Below, piece after piece: positions 6,934-15,067 of a stretch of 64,000 nucleotides of DNA. Position 1 is the stretch's first letter. Each line of letters begins with the position of its first letter. The stretch lies in assembly GCF_042658685.1 (NCBI RefSeq), contig NZ_JBHSQY010000002.1. The stretch is one strand, 5' to 3'. A model generated the notes under the pieces. That model was given only the letters and a program-made list of their open reading frames with translations, did not search any database and had not been told where the DNA came from. Both the position numbers and the translations under genes were made by a program. The stretch comes from Macrococcoides bohemicum (GTDB taxonomy: Bacteria > Bacillota > Bacilli > Staphylococcales > Staphylococcaceae).

Positions 6934-9001
6934 ATTAAATAACCAGGTTACAAAGCGCCGTGAAGATGGATTCTTTGATTTAGAGAAAGATCAGGAGGCA
7001 TTAGCTGTTTATCTAGAAGAGATTCATGACTTTACAATCCATTTTGATACGCCATTAGAGCGTTTACACTTCTTAGTGGAACAGGATTTTTACTATAATT
7101 TGTTTGAAGAATATACGGAATTAGATTTACTTGAAATCATTAAAGATGCTGAGAACATTCCTTTCCAATTTGCGAGCTACATGTCAGCAAGTAAATTCTT
7201 TAAAGATTATGCTCTAAAGACAAATGATAAAAAGCAATATTTAGAAGATTATAAGCAACATGTGATTATCGTAGCATTATATTTAGCAAAAGGTGATAAA
7301 GAAAAAGCGAAAGCTTTAGTCTCAGCTATGATTGAACAGCGTTATCAACCGGCTACACCGACATTTTTAAATGCAGGTCGTGCGCGTCGTGGTGAACTTG
7401 TGTCTTGTTTCTTGCTTGAAGTTGATGATAGTTTAAATTCAATCAACTATATCGATTCAACAGCGAAACAATTATCTAAAATTGGTGGCGGTGTAGCGAT
7501 TAACTTATCAAAGTTACGTGCACGTGGCGAAGCAATTAAAGGTATTAAAGGTGTAGCAAAAGGTGTGTTACCTGTAGCGAAAGCTTTAGAAGGTGGATTT
7601 AGCTACGCTGATCAATTAGGACAACGTCCAGGTGCGGGAGCTGTATATTTAAATATATTCCATTATGATGTATTAGAATTTTTAGATACTAAGAAAGTTA
7701 ATGCGGATGAAGATTTAAGACTATCAACAATTTCTACAGGATTAATCGTTCCATCGAAATTTTTTGAACTCGCTAAAGAAGGAAAAGAATTCTTTATGTT
7801 CGCACCGCATACAGTAGAACGTGAGTATGGACAAACGTTAGATGATTTAGATATCGAAGTAATGTACGATGAGCTTGTTCAAAATCCGAATGTGATGAAG
7901 AAATCAAAAGATGCACGAGAAATGTTAAACTTAATCGCCCAAACACAGTTACAGTCAGGGTATCCTTATCTAATGTTTAAAGATAATGCGAATAAAGTAC
8001 ATGCGAATTCAAATATTGGACAAATTAAGATGAGTAACTTATGTACTGAAATCTTCCAGTTACAAGAAACTTCAGTAATTAATGATTATGGTACAGAAGA
8101 TGAAATTAAACGTGATATTTCATGTAACCTGGGTTCCCTCAATATCGTTAATGTAATGGAATCTAAGAAATTCCAGCATTCAGTACATATCGGTATGGAC
8201 GCATTAACGACAGTTAGTGATGCTGCTGACATAAAGAATGCACCAGGTGTTGCAAAAGCAAACCGGGAACTACATTCTGTTGGACTAGGTGTTATGAATC
8301 TACACGGATACTTAGCGAAGAACAAGATTGGCTATGAAAGTGAAGAAGCGAAAGAATTTGCTGCAACATTCTTTATGATGATGAATTATTATTCAATTGA
8401 ACGTTCAATGCAAATTGCAATGGAGCGTAACGAACGTTATGCGGATTTTGAAAAATCAAACTATGCAACAGGTGAGTACTTCGAGAAATACGAAGCGACA
8501 GATTATGCACCGAAATCAGAAAAAGTGAAAGCTTTATTTGAAGGTATGGATGTACCGACACAAGCGGACTGGACAGCATTAAAAGAAGCTGTTATGAAAA
8601 ATGGTTTATTCCATGCATACCGTTTAGCAATTGCACCGACGCAAAGTATCTCATATGTTCAAAATGCAACAAGTTCAGTAATGCCGATTGTTGATCAGAT
8701 TGAACGTAGAACATATGGTAATGCAGAGACATTCTATCCAATGCCATTCTTATCTCCGGAGTCTATGTGGTTCTACAAATCAGCATTCAATACGAACCAG
8801 ATGAAATTGATTGATCTAATCGCGACAATTCAGGAACACGTGGATCAAGGGATATCAACAATTTTATTTGTAAACTCTGATATTTCTACAAGAGAACTAT
8901 CAAGACTTTATGTCTATGCGCATCATAAAGGACTAAAATCTCTATACTACACACGTAATAAATTATTAAGTGTAGAAGAATGTACGAGCTGTGCAGTGTA
9001 A
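6896..9001 (+). CDS. nrdE: Class Ib ribonucleoside-diphosphate reductase, alpha subunit
   Basis: Reduces ribonucleoside diphosphates to deoxy forms using a thiyl radical generated through NrdF. The 701-residue protein has a short N-terminal region without the longer ATP-cone of class Ia enzymes, the block QRYQPATPTFLNAGRARRGE, the active-site cysteine in LVSCFLLEVDD, the NLCTEIFQL loop with the catalytic Asn-Cys-Glu set, the second redox cysteine in DISCNLGSLN, and the C-terminal thioredoxin/NrdH-accessible pair CTSC. Start ATG lies inside the end of nrdI. A hairpin and 100 nt separate it from nrdF, suggesting processing or partial attenuation between the subunit genes. Confidence 0.97.
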   Translation: MKTVEEKQYNHIELNNQVTKRREDGFFDLEKDQEALAVYLEEIHDFTIHFDTPLERLHFLVEQDFYYNLFEEYTELDLLEIIKDAENIPFQFASYMSASKFFKDYALKTNDKKQYLEDYKQHVIIVALYLAKGDKEKAKALVSAMIEQRYQPATPTFLNAGRARRGELVSCFLLEVDDSLNSINYIDSTAKQLSKIGGGVAINLSKLRARGEAIKGIKGVAKGVLPVAKALEGGFSYADQLGQRPGAGAVYLNIFHYDVLEFLDTKKVNADEDLRLSTISTGLIVPSKFFELAKEGKEFFMFAPHTVEREYGQTLDDLDIEVMYDELVQNPNVMKKSKDAREMLNLIAQTQLQSGYPYLMFKDNANKVHANSNIGQIKMSNLCTEIFQLQETSVINDYGTEDEIKRDISCNLGSLNIVNVMESKKFQHSVHIGMDALTTVSDAADIKNAPGVAKANRELHSVGLGVMNLHGYLAKNKIGYESEEAKEFAATFFMMMNYYSIERSMQIAMERNERYADFEKSNYATGEYFEKYEATDYAPKSEKVKALFEGMDVPTQADWTALKEAVMKNGLFHAYRLAIAPTQSISYVQNATSSVMPIVDQIERRTYGNAETFYPMPFLSPESMWFYKSAFNTNQMKLIDLIATIQEHVDQGISTILFVNSDISTRELSRLYVYAHHKGLKSLYYTRNKLLSVEECTSCAV

Positions 9002-9043
9002 TATATGTATAAATCATAAACTATAATGAATAATTAAATTTTA

Positions 9044-9063
9044 AAGAGGCCGTAAGGTCTCTT
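9044..9063 (+). other. Intercistronic hairpin between nrdE and nrdF
   Basis: An 8-bp stem (9044-9051 with 9056-9063, one G-U pair) closes a GTAA loop. It has no clear T-run, so it is more likely an mRNA stability or processing element than a full terminator. Confidence 0.5.
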
Positions 9064-9103
9064 ATTACTGCTTTTAAAATTACTTATATAAAGGACTGAC
9101 AAA

Positions 9104-10072
9104 ATGAAAGCTGTTAACTGGAATACACAAGAAGATATGACGAACATGTTCTGGCGTCAAAATATCTCACAAATGTGGGTAGAATCTGAATTTAAAGTAT
9201 CGAAAGATATAGCTAGCTGGAAAGAGTTAACTGAAGATGAGAAATACACATTTAACCATGCACTTGCTGGTTTAACTGGTCTTGATACGCATCAGGCAGA
9301 TGACGGTATGCCGTTAATCGGATTACACACACAGGATTTACGTAAAAAGGCAGTGTACTCATTTATGGGCATGATGGAACAAATTCATGCAAAGAGTTAT
9401 TCACATATTTTTACGACATTACTACCGTCTTCTGAAACAAATGATTTATTAGACAACTGGGTAGTCAATGAACCGCATCTTAAATTTAAATCCGATTTAA
9501 TCGTTGGTCGTTATCATAAATTATGGGCTCAAGATGCTTCAATATATGATCAGTACATGGCACGTGTAGCATCAGTATTTTTAGAGACATTTTTATTCTA
9601 TAGTGGATTCTACTATCCGCTGTATTTAGCTGGCCAAGGGAAAATGACGACTTCAGGAGAAATTATTCGTAAAATTTTACTTGATGAATCAATTCATGGC
9701 GTATTTACGGGTCTTGACGCACAAAGTCTTCGCAATGAATTAACAGATGATGAGAAGCTACGAGCGGATAAAGATATGTATGATATGCTTCAGAAATTAT
9801 ATGCGAATGAAGAAAGCTATACGAAGATGCTGTATGATCGTGTAGGATTAACTGAAGATGTCTTAAATTATGTACAATACAATGGGAATAAAGCATTAGC
9901 GAATTTAGGATTCGAACCGTACTTTGACGAAAAGGATTTCAATCCGATTATTGAAAATGCTTTAAATACATCTACGAAAAATCACGATTTCTTTAGTGTT
10001 AAAGGTGATGGATATGTTATTGCATTAAATGTTGAAGCCTTGACTGATGAAGACTTTGTCTTCGAAAATTAA
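9104..10072 (+). CDS. nrdF: Class Ib ribonucleoside-diphosphate reductase, beta subunit
   Basis: Carries the metal-tyrosyl radical cofactor that starts catalysis in NrdE. The 322-residue protein shows the carboxylate and histidine ligands in order: Asp in TGLDTHQADDG (about 60), Glu and His in MEQIHAKSYSHIF (about 90-100, with the radical Tyr in SYS), Glu in FLETFLFYSGFYYPLYLAG, and the last Glu and His in ILLDESIHG. All are intact. It is preceded by a hairpin after nrdE and followed by a strong terminator, so it ends the operon. The sst iron-transport genes that I recall following nrdF in S. aureus are absent here. Confidence 0.97.
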   Translation: MKAVNWNTQEDMTNMFWRQNISQMWVESEFKVSKDIASWKELTEDEKYTFNHALAGLTGLDTHQADDGMPLIGLHTQDLRKKAVYSFMGMMEQIHAKSYSHIFTTLLPSSETNDLLDNWVVNEPHLKFKSDLIVGRYHKLWAQDASIYDQYMARVASVFLETFLFYSGFYYPLYLAGQGKMTTSGEIIRKILLDESIHGVFTGLDAQSLRNELTDDEKLRADKDMYDMLQKLYANEESYTKMLYDRVGLTEDVLNYVQYNGNKALANLGFEPYFDEKDFNPIIENALNTSTKNHDFFSVKGDGYVIALNVEALTDEDFVFEN

Positions 10073-10082
10073 ATTAATTTGA

Positions 10083-10119
10083 CAAGCTAATGACAAATTT
10101 TGCATTAGCTTGTTTTTTT
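10083..10119 (+). terminator. Terminator of the nrdIEF operon
   Basis: A 10-bp stem (10083-10092 with 10103-10112) is followed by seven T residues. Confidence 0.9.
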
Positions 10120-10201
10120 ATACTTTGTCACATTTTGTACATTGATTACCAGAATAATGTTCACGATAATAATATGGACATTAAATTTTAGGGGGATAAT
10201 A

Positions 10202-10612
10202 ATGAAGAAATTATTCATCATTGCAGCTAGTACTTTATTGCTCACTGCATGTGGCCAGGAAACAAAACAAGAAGGTCATGAAGGACACGGAACTCATTCA
10301 GAATCAAAATCAGTAATACCATTAACAGTGGATTTAAATGTGCCTGCTAAAGCAAAAGCAGGGGATTCAGTAAAGATAACTGCAACTGTTAAACATGGTA
10401 AGGCTTTTGTAAATGAAGCGGATGAAGTGATGTTTGAAATCATCAAAGATAAAGATATGAAAAATTCTGTAAAAGAAAAAGTTAAGAAGGCTAAAGATGG
10501 TGTTTATACTTTAGAATATACATTTAAAGATAAAGGAAATTATAATGTCATCAGTCATGTGACTGCGCACAATCAACATACAATGCCAAATGCAGATATC
10601 GTAGTTGAATAA
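10202..10612 (+). CDS. YtkA-like lipoprotein with histidine-rich spacer
   Basis: A 136-residue secreted lipoprotein. The signal peptide ends in lipobox LTAC, with the lipid-bearing Cys at about 18. A short spacer rich in histidine (HEGHGTHSES) follows, then one beta-rich domain of about 100 residues resembling the YtkA/FixH family. Such domains occur in lipoproteins linked to copper handling or cytochrome oxidase biogenesis, but the exact role here is unknown. ATG 10202 is chosen because GGGGGAT lies just upstream and it gives a clean signal peptide; an upstream in-frame ATG at 10142 would not. It stands alone between two terminators, between nrdF and murB. The histidines suggest metal binding, which is inference. 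Confidence 0.75.
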   Translation: MKKLFIIAASTLLLTACGQETKQEGHEGHGTHSESKSVIPLTVDLNVPAKAKAGDSVKITATVKHGKAFVNEADEVMFEIIKDKDMKNSVKEKVKKAKDGVYTLEYTFKDKGNYNVISHVTAHNQHTMPNADIVVE

Positions 10613-10643
10613 GTTCTAAAAATTACTATTTTTATAATAAATA

Positions 10644-10679
10644 AAAAGGGATGTGGACACTAGTGTCCATATCCCTTTT
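10644..10679. terminator. Bidirectional terminator, YtkA-like lipoprotein / murB
   Basis: A 17-bp stem (10644-10660 with 10663-10679, one G-U pair) with A-rich and T-rich outer ends lies between two convergent genes. Confidence 0.9.
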
Positions 10680-11592
10680 AAATTTTTTCACCAATAACTC
10701 TAACTTCCGGCTGTAATTCGATGCCGCTATTTTCTAATACGACCTTTTGTACATGCGCAATCATTTCTTCATAATCTGTTGCAGTACCATTATCGACATT
10801 TACAATAAAACCAGCATGCTTTTTAGAAACTTCAACGCCTCCCATACGATAGCCCTGTAACCCAGCTTCCTGTATCAGTTGACCGGCAAAGTGTCCTGGC
10901 GGTCTTCTAAATACACTACCACAAGAAGGATATTCTAAAGGTTGTTTATCCTCACGACGTTCTGTTAAGATATCCATTTGAGATTGAATTAAATTAATAT
11001 CCCCACGTTGTAATTTAAATGTTGCTTCAAGTACGACATAATGCTCTGACTGAATAATACTTGTTCTGTAATCTAAAGCTAGCGCTTCATTCGTTAAGGT
11101 AAGGATTTCCCCGTGATGATTGACAACAGTAGCACTTTCAATCACATCTTTGACTTCACCACCATAAGCACCAGCGTTCATATACACAGCACCACCAACA
11201 GAACCAGGTATTCCACAGGCAAATTCTAATCCCGTTAAATGATGGTCACGTGCAATGCGCGATACATCAATGATCGCCGCGCCACTGCTTGCAATAATTG
11301 TGTCGTATTCTACCTGGACATCTGTTAACCCGAGCAGGCTGATTACAATACCACGTATGCCACCATCTCTGATGATAATATTTGATCCGTTGCCGAGGAA
11401 AGTTACTGTTATATTGTTTTCATTAGCATACTGAATTGTTTTTTGAATTTCAGAATATTTTATCGGCGTAATATATATATCAGCATTACCACCTGTTTTT
11501 GTATACGTATAATTTTTTAATGGTTCATTCATTTTAATAAGAGTAGGATCAATAATTGTACTCAATTGTTTATATATTTCAGTTACTTGCAT
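10678..11592 (-). CDS. murB: UDP-N-acetylenolpyruvoylglucosamine reductase
   Basis: FAD- and NADPH-dependent enzyme converting UDP-GlcNAc-enolpyruvate to UDP-MurNAc, the second committed step of peptidoglycan precursor synthesis in the cytoplasm. The 304-residue protein has the FAD-binding segment FLGNGSNIIIRDGG (about 65-78), the GLEFACGIPGSVGGAVYMNAGAYG block (about 122-145), and the active-site serine in PSCGSVFRRP, followed by the C-terminal AGFIVN segment. Length and motifs fit type II MurB of Gram-positive bacteria. It shares a bidirectional terminator with the convergent lipoprotein gene and lies about 60 bp from the GrpB-like gene upstream. Confidence 0.96.
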   Translation of the reverse strand: MQVTEIYKQLSTIIDPTLIKMNEPLKNYTYTKTGGNADIYITPIKYSEIQKTIQYANENNITVTFLGNGSNIIIRDGGIRGIVISLLGLTDVQVEYDTIIASSGAAIIDVSRIARDHHLTGLEFACGIPGSVGGAVYMNAGAYGGEVKDVIESATVVNHHGEILTLTNEALALDYRTSIIQSEHYVVLEATFKLQRGDINLIQSQMDILTERREDKQPLEYPSCGSVFRRPPGHFAGQLIQEAGLQGYRMGGVEVSKKHAGFIVNVDNGTATDYEEMIAHVQKVVLENSGIELQPEVRVIGEKI

Positions 11593-11649
11593 TCTTATTA
11601 CGCCCTTTCGGTGAATTCAAACTTAATTATATCAGTTAAAACAATGATT

Positions 11650-12150
11650 TTAAACTGACAGTTTACGTTTGAACCATTCAGACTTTTTATTTTCATATTC
11701 TTTCACAGAAATTTCATGATTAAGTGCTTTCTTATACTGATTAAACGCTTGTATTTGTTCTATTAAAATTGATTGACCAGTTAAGTACTGGTTTAATTTT
11801 TTACCATCTTCTTCTACGATATGTAAACGTACAACTTCAGTTAGTGATTGCAGATTACTAAATTGTGCATACACACACTTCTTTTGATATGGATGATGTA
11901 AACGGTAAAAGTTTTGCAGGTTTAGACGTTTTTCATCAAGTGTGGTCATAGCATGCAAACTTTTTACTACAACAAGTATATCAATAATACCGCTTGTTAA
12001 TGCTCCGTCTATAGATGTAGAACCGATATGCATCGTTTTAATAATTGGGGTGTCTAATAATGTGATCAATATCTTATTAATCTCTTCAAATTTTGTTCTA
12101 TATTGTTCTGTTTTATTATTAATTGTGAGTAGTGGTTTCTGCTTTTGCAT
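11650..12150 (-). CDS. GrpB/UPF0157-family protein, divergent
   Basis: A 166-residue member of the GrpB family (nucleotidyltransferase-like fold; cellular role generally unknown, some members fused to dephospho-CoA kinase). The core is HIGSTSIDGALTSGIIDILV at about residues 41-60, matching the family pattern HxGSTSxPGLxxKxxIDIxV but with the usual proline and lysine replaced, so activity may differ. The frame opens six codons earlier, but ATG at 12148-12150 is chosen because GAAAGGA of the upstream codons forms the ribosome binding site. It is transcribed towards murB and divergent from the coiled-coil lipoprotein. Confidence 0.75.
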   Translation of the reverse strand: MQKQKPLLTINNKTEQYRTKFEEINKILITLLDTPIIKTMHIGSTSIDGALTSGIIDILVVVKSLHAMTTLDEKRLNLQNFYRLHHPYQKKCVYAQFSNLQSLTEVVRLHIVEEDGKKLNQYLTGQSILIEQIQAFNQYKKALNHEISVKEYENKKSEWFKRKLSV

Positions 12151-12253
12151 GTTAAAGTTTCCTTTCATAAGTAACTATAGCCTTGTGAATAATGAATGTA
12201 GGTTTTATTTCTCGGCTAAATTAGGTATAATATTGATATTGAGGAGAGCATAT

Positions 12254-13138
12254 ATGAAAAATTTATATTGTATTGTATTGATATTAATAGTAAGTACAGT
12301 TATTACAGGTTGCGGTAATAAAGTAAAGTCTGATATTAATGATTATAAAGCTCAAATGAAAGATGTACAATCTGAAGAAAAGAAACTGGTTAAACAAATC
12401 GATGATTTAGGGCTGGATAAAGCTGACCAATTATTAGGCGTAGAAGTTACAGAAGAGAAAAAGAAAAAGTTAAAAAAGATTGAATTAGACATTAATGAAA
12501 AAATAAAACCTCAACTTAAAGCATATGAGAAAAAAGTTATGGCTGTTAAACCTAATACAAAAGAAGTTAAAGATGTTCATAATATATACGTGAGAAACTT
12601 AGATGAAAAGAAACAATTCATTTCTGAACTTAATCGTTATATGATGTTATTTAATCAGTCAATATTATCAAATGAGAAAATTTTAGAATATACAAAAGTA
12701 TTCGAAAAAAATAATGCTTTAAATGAAAAGTATGCGAAAAAAGCAGAACGCAATAGTGATGATTTTGATACTTTAACTAAGTTGGTGAATAATAATAGCG
12801 ATGTATTAAAAGAAAAGGTAACTTATTTAACATCAAGTGGAAGTGTGAACGAGAAACAAGCGTATATTGATGAAACATTAATTCCCTTACTAAAAGCCAA
12901 TGTCGATAAATTGAATCAAACGAAACTGAAATCTAAAAATGTTATCGGCATGCGTAAAGCTACAATTGAGACATATTATAGTTTAATTAATTATTATAAA
13001 GAACGCAAAGTTGCCATGAAGACAGAAAGTGAACTTCAAAAATTGCCAATTCAAAATATTTTAGAAAATACGAAATATATTAAGTCGATTGATGAAAAGT
13101 ATTATGATGCTTTAAATAGTTTAGAAGCAAAACATTAA
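12254..13138 (+). CDS. Coiled-coil lipoprotein, YkyA-like (putative cell-wall-binding)
   Basis: A 294-residue exported lipoprotein of unknown function. Residues 1-19 are a lipoprotein signal with lipobox ITGC. The remainder is highly charged, Lys- and Glu-rich and lacks cysteine, and its heptad-like pattern predicts long alpha-helical coiled coil over most of the length. This resembles the YkyA-type lipoproteins of Firmicutes; assignment by pattern only. The long frame is open from 11942, but that upstream part is the antisense of the GrpB gene. GAGGAGA at 12241-12247 sets ATG 12254 as the start. A perfect palindromic terminator follows at once. Confidence 0.7.
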   Translation: MKNLYCIVLILIVSTVITGCGNKVKSDINDYKAQMKDVQSEEKKLVKQIDDLGLDKADQLLGVEVTEEKKKKLKKIELDINEKIKPQLKAYEKKVMAVKPNTKEVKDVHNIYVRNLDEKKQFISELNRYMMLFNQSILSNEKILEYTKVFEKNNALNEKYAKKAERNSDDFDTLTKLVNNNSDVLKEKVTYLTSSGSVNEKQAYIDETLIPLLKANVDKLNQTKLKSKNVIGMRKATIETYYSLINYYKERKVAMKTESELQKLPIQNILENTKYIKSIDEKYYDALNSLEAKH

Positions 13139-13170
13139 AAGTATAAAAGGCAATTGCCTTTTATGCTTTT
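13137..13170. terminator. Bidirectional palindromic terminator
   Basis: The segment is an almost perfect 34-bp palindrome (arms 13137-13153 and 13154-13170) centred on AAGGCAATTGCCTT, with A-rich and T-rich ends. It closes both the lipoprotein gene and the convergent small membrane protein gene, whose stop codon it includes. Confidence 0.85.
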
Positions 13171-13381
13171 ATTTGAGTGATTCATTTTTATCTTGTTTAG
13201 AAATAATGATATTCTTTGCAATCACAGTGAATATCCAGATTGCTATTGCGATAAATATAACAATAGTAAGTGTAGGATTTTTATTAATATCCTTAAAAAA
13301 GAGCAGCACATAAATTAAAACGCAAGTATTTAATGTGTCGATAAAGGTCCATCGTTTAAGAGGGAATTTATTGTTGTTCAT
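13169..13381 (-). CDS. Small two-helix membrane protein, unknown function
   Basis: A 70-residue protein with two hydrophobic segments (about residues 14-29 and 38-56) separated by a short polar loop (KDINKNPT), a basic N-terminus and a charged tail. This suggests a small integral membrane protein with both ends in the cytoplasm. I recognise no family. It is accepted as real because GGAGG stands at the right distance before its ATG and a good terminator follows directly. It stands alone between convergent and divergent neighbours; nothing around it hints at its job. Confidence 0.65.
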   Translation of the reverse strand: MNNNKFPLKRWTFIDTLNTCVLIYVLLFFKDINKNPTLTIVIFIAIAIWIFTVIAKNIIISKQDKNESLK

Positions 13382-13523
13382 CGTGTAACCTCCAAATATT
13401 TATTAATGTCATTATACCAATGTGTAATTATTTGAGATAGGGGTAATATTAAATAATACATTGCAAAAATAATCTTACCATGATATATTTTAAAAATCGA
13501 AAGCACAATTACGGGGTGGAATC

Positions 13524-13844
13524 ATGATTATAAAATTGAATACGATTGAACAGTTTGAAGAAATGCTTGAATCGAATAGTAAGGTATTTTTTCTGAAGCA
13601 TTCAAACACATGCCCGATATCTGCGAGTGCATATGATCAATTTGATAATTTTGCTTATGAACGTGATATTAATGCATATTATTTAATCGTTCAGGATGCA
13701 CGTGAATTATCCAATTATATTGAAGCGAAAACACACATCAAACATGAATCACCTCAAGCATTTTACTTTAATAATGGAGAAGTTATGTGGCATGACAGTC
13801 ATAAAAATATAACAATTGCTAATCTTTCTAAAGCAGAAGAATAA
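13524..13844 (+). CDS. ytxJ: Bacilliredoxin-type thiol protein YtxJ (BrxC)
   Basis: A 106-residue thioredoxin-fold protein of the bacillithiol system. The active-site motif is TCPIS (about residues 30-34), with a single redox cysteine as in monothiol bacilliredoxins, which remove bacillithiol from S-bacillithiolated proteins. The fold signature continues with the ESPQAF cis-proline segment and a C-terminal helix. GGGGTGGA lies before ATG 13524. It is followed after about 75 nt by a glycerate-kinase-like gene on the same strand, with a small hairpin (13881-13899) in between, so they may be partly co-transcribed. Bacillithiol is the low-molecular-weight thiol of Staphylococcaceae, which fits the organism. 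Confidence 0.85.
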   Translation: MIIKLNTIEQFEEMLESNSKVFFLKHSNTCPISASAYDQFDNFAYERDINAYYLIVQDARELSNYIEAKTHIKHESPQAFYFNNGEVMWHDSHKNITIANLSKAEE

Positions 13845-13920
13845 TGAAAGAGATTTAGAAGTAAATAATAATTATATTAACTAATAGTACTACTATTAGT
13901 TATTTATTTTGGAGGAAAAG

Positions 13921-15003
13921 ATGAAGATATTAATTGCTATGGATTCATTTTTTGATATTTTATTCTCTCATCACGCAAATCAGTATGTTTTTGATGGTAT
14001 TAAAGCAGTTGATAATACTGCAAATATCGTAATGGTCCCGTTATTTGAGAGCGATAAAAATATGATAGATGCTTTACTAACATGGGAAAAAGGTCGTAAG
14101 ATCAAACGTAATGTAAATAATGATTTATTAAAGCCTGCTGAAGTGGAAGTTGCTATTTTAGAACAGGACACCATGCTTATTGATGGAAAGACAGTCTTAA
14201 GTAGTGGAAATCCGTTAGCAGCATCGAGTTATGGTCTTGGTCAATTGATTACACAAGGGTTAGATATGGGCGTTAAATCATTTATTATATCAATTGGTGG
14301 CATCACTACTTTTGATGCAGGTCTTGGTATGCTCTATGCATTCGGTGCAAAATTCTATAATCGAGATTACATATTAATAGAAGGCCCGCTTAAACAGAGT
14401 GATCTTAAGGAAATTAGACATATTGAGTTGGGTGATATGGATGATCGTTTAAAAGAAGTTACATTTACAGTAGTTAGTGACCACCAGTATAAGATATATG
14501 GTAAAGAAAGTCATATTGCGAATAGTGGGTATGATTATGAAACGAAACAGACTATAGATAACAGTATCTGGTATATTTCAGAGCAATTTAAGAAATTTGG
14601 TATTGATTTAAATGCCTCAATTTATGGTGGCGATGGTGGAGGCATTCGAGCTGTTTTTGAACAGCTATTCAACGCTGAAACAAAAACATCTGCTGAACTA
14701 ATATTTAAGCGTACACATATCGGCAGTTTAATAAACGAAGCAGATATGGTGATATATGGTGGTGGTAGTGTGAATGAAACGACAGGATCACTTGTCGTAA
14801 GTGAGATTAATAAGCTGCAAAATCCAGATAAGATAAACTTATATTTAATGGGTGGAAAACAATATAAGCAAATGAGTAATGATAAAGAAGTGATTGAGCT
14901 TAATATTTATCCTGAAATAAGCTCGGATACAGAAGATATTCAAATCGGTATTCAATTACAGAACACTGTGCAGCATATTGTGATGGCTACAAGAAAGCAA
15001 TAG
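13921..15003 (+). CDS. Glycerate-kinase-like protein with lost active-site motifs
   Basis: A 360-residue protein with the overall length and layout of the GlxK/GarK glycerate 2-kinase family, visible in KILIAMDSF at the N-terminus, LAASSYGLGQLI near residue 100, and the glycine-rich segments SIGGITTFDAGLGMLYAFGA and YGGDGGGIRAVFEQL. Several conserved motifs are changed. The usual KGS after the first Asp-Ser is absent (DSFFDILFS). The DGGEGT loop reads ESDKNM. The IGGS-TNDGG motif reads IGGITTFDAG. The late GEG-D motif reads GGGSVNET. It may therefore be a non-catalytic relative or act on another substrate. ATG 13921 follows GGAGGAAAAG; the earlier TTG is inside that site. A strong terminator follows. 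Confidence 0.7.
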   Translation: MKILIAMDSFFDILFSHHANQYVFDGIKAVDNTANIVMVPLFESDKNMIDALLTWEKGRKIKRNVNNDLLKPAEVEVAILEQDTMLIDGKTVLSSGNPLAASSYGLGQLITQGLDMGVKSFIISIGGITTFDAGLGMLYAFGAKFYNRDYILIEGPLKQSDLKEIRHIELGDMDDRLKEVTFTVVSDHQYKIYGKESHIANSGYDYETKQTIDNSIWYISEQFKKFGIDLNASIYGGDGGGIRAVFEQLFNAETKTSAELIFKRTHIGSLINEADMVIYGGGSVNETTGSLVVSEINKLQNPDKINLYLMGGKQYKQMSNDKEVIELNIYPEISSDTEDIQIGIQLQNTVQHIVMATRKQ

Positions 15004-15022
15004 TTATTTTTTTAAAAAAACG

Positions 15023-15054
15023 AAGGTCGATATATTTGATAATATATCGACCTT
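15023..15054. terminator. Bidirectional terminator, glycerate-kinase-like gene / pepT
   Basis: A 13-bp perfect stem (15023-15035 with 15042-15054) flanked by an A-run on the left and TTTATTTT on the right. Confidence 0.9.
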
Positions 15055-15067
15055 TATTTTTATATAA

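Noticed and set aside
9044..9063. Full terminator between nrdE and nrdF
   Set aside because: The stem is short and lacks a T-run; nrdF has no clear promoter of its own, so it is treated as an intercistronic hairpin.
11942..12253. N-terminal extension of the coiled-coil lipoprotein
   Set aside because: This part is antisense to the GrpB-like gene, and the lipoprotein signal with its ribosome binding site starts at 12254.
13881..13899. Terminator after ytxJ
   Set aside because: The 7-bp AT-only stem is weak and followed by a broken T-run; it was not given a feature of its own.
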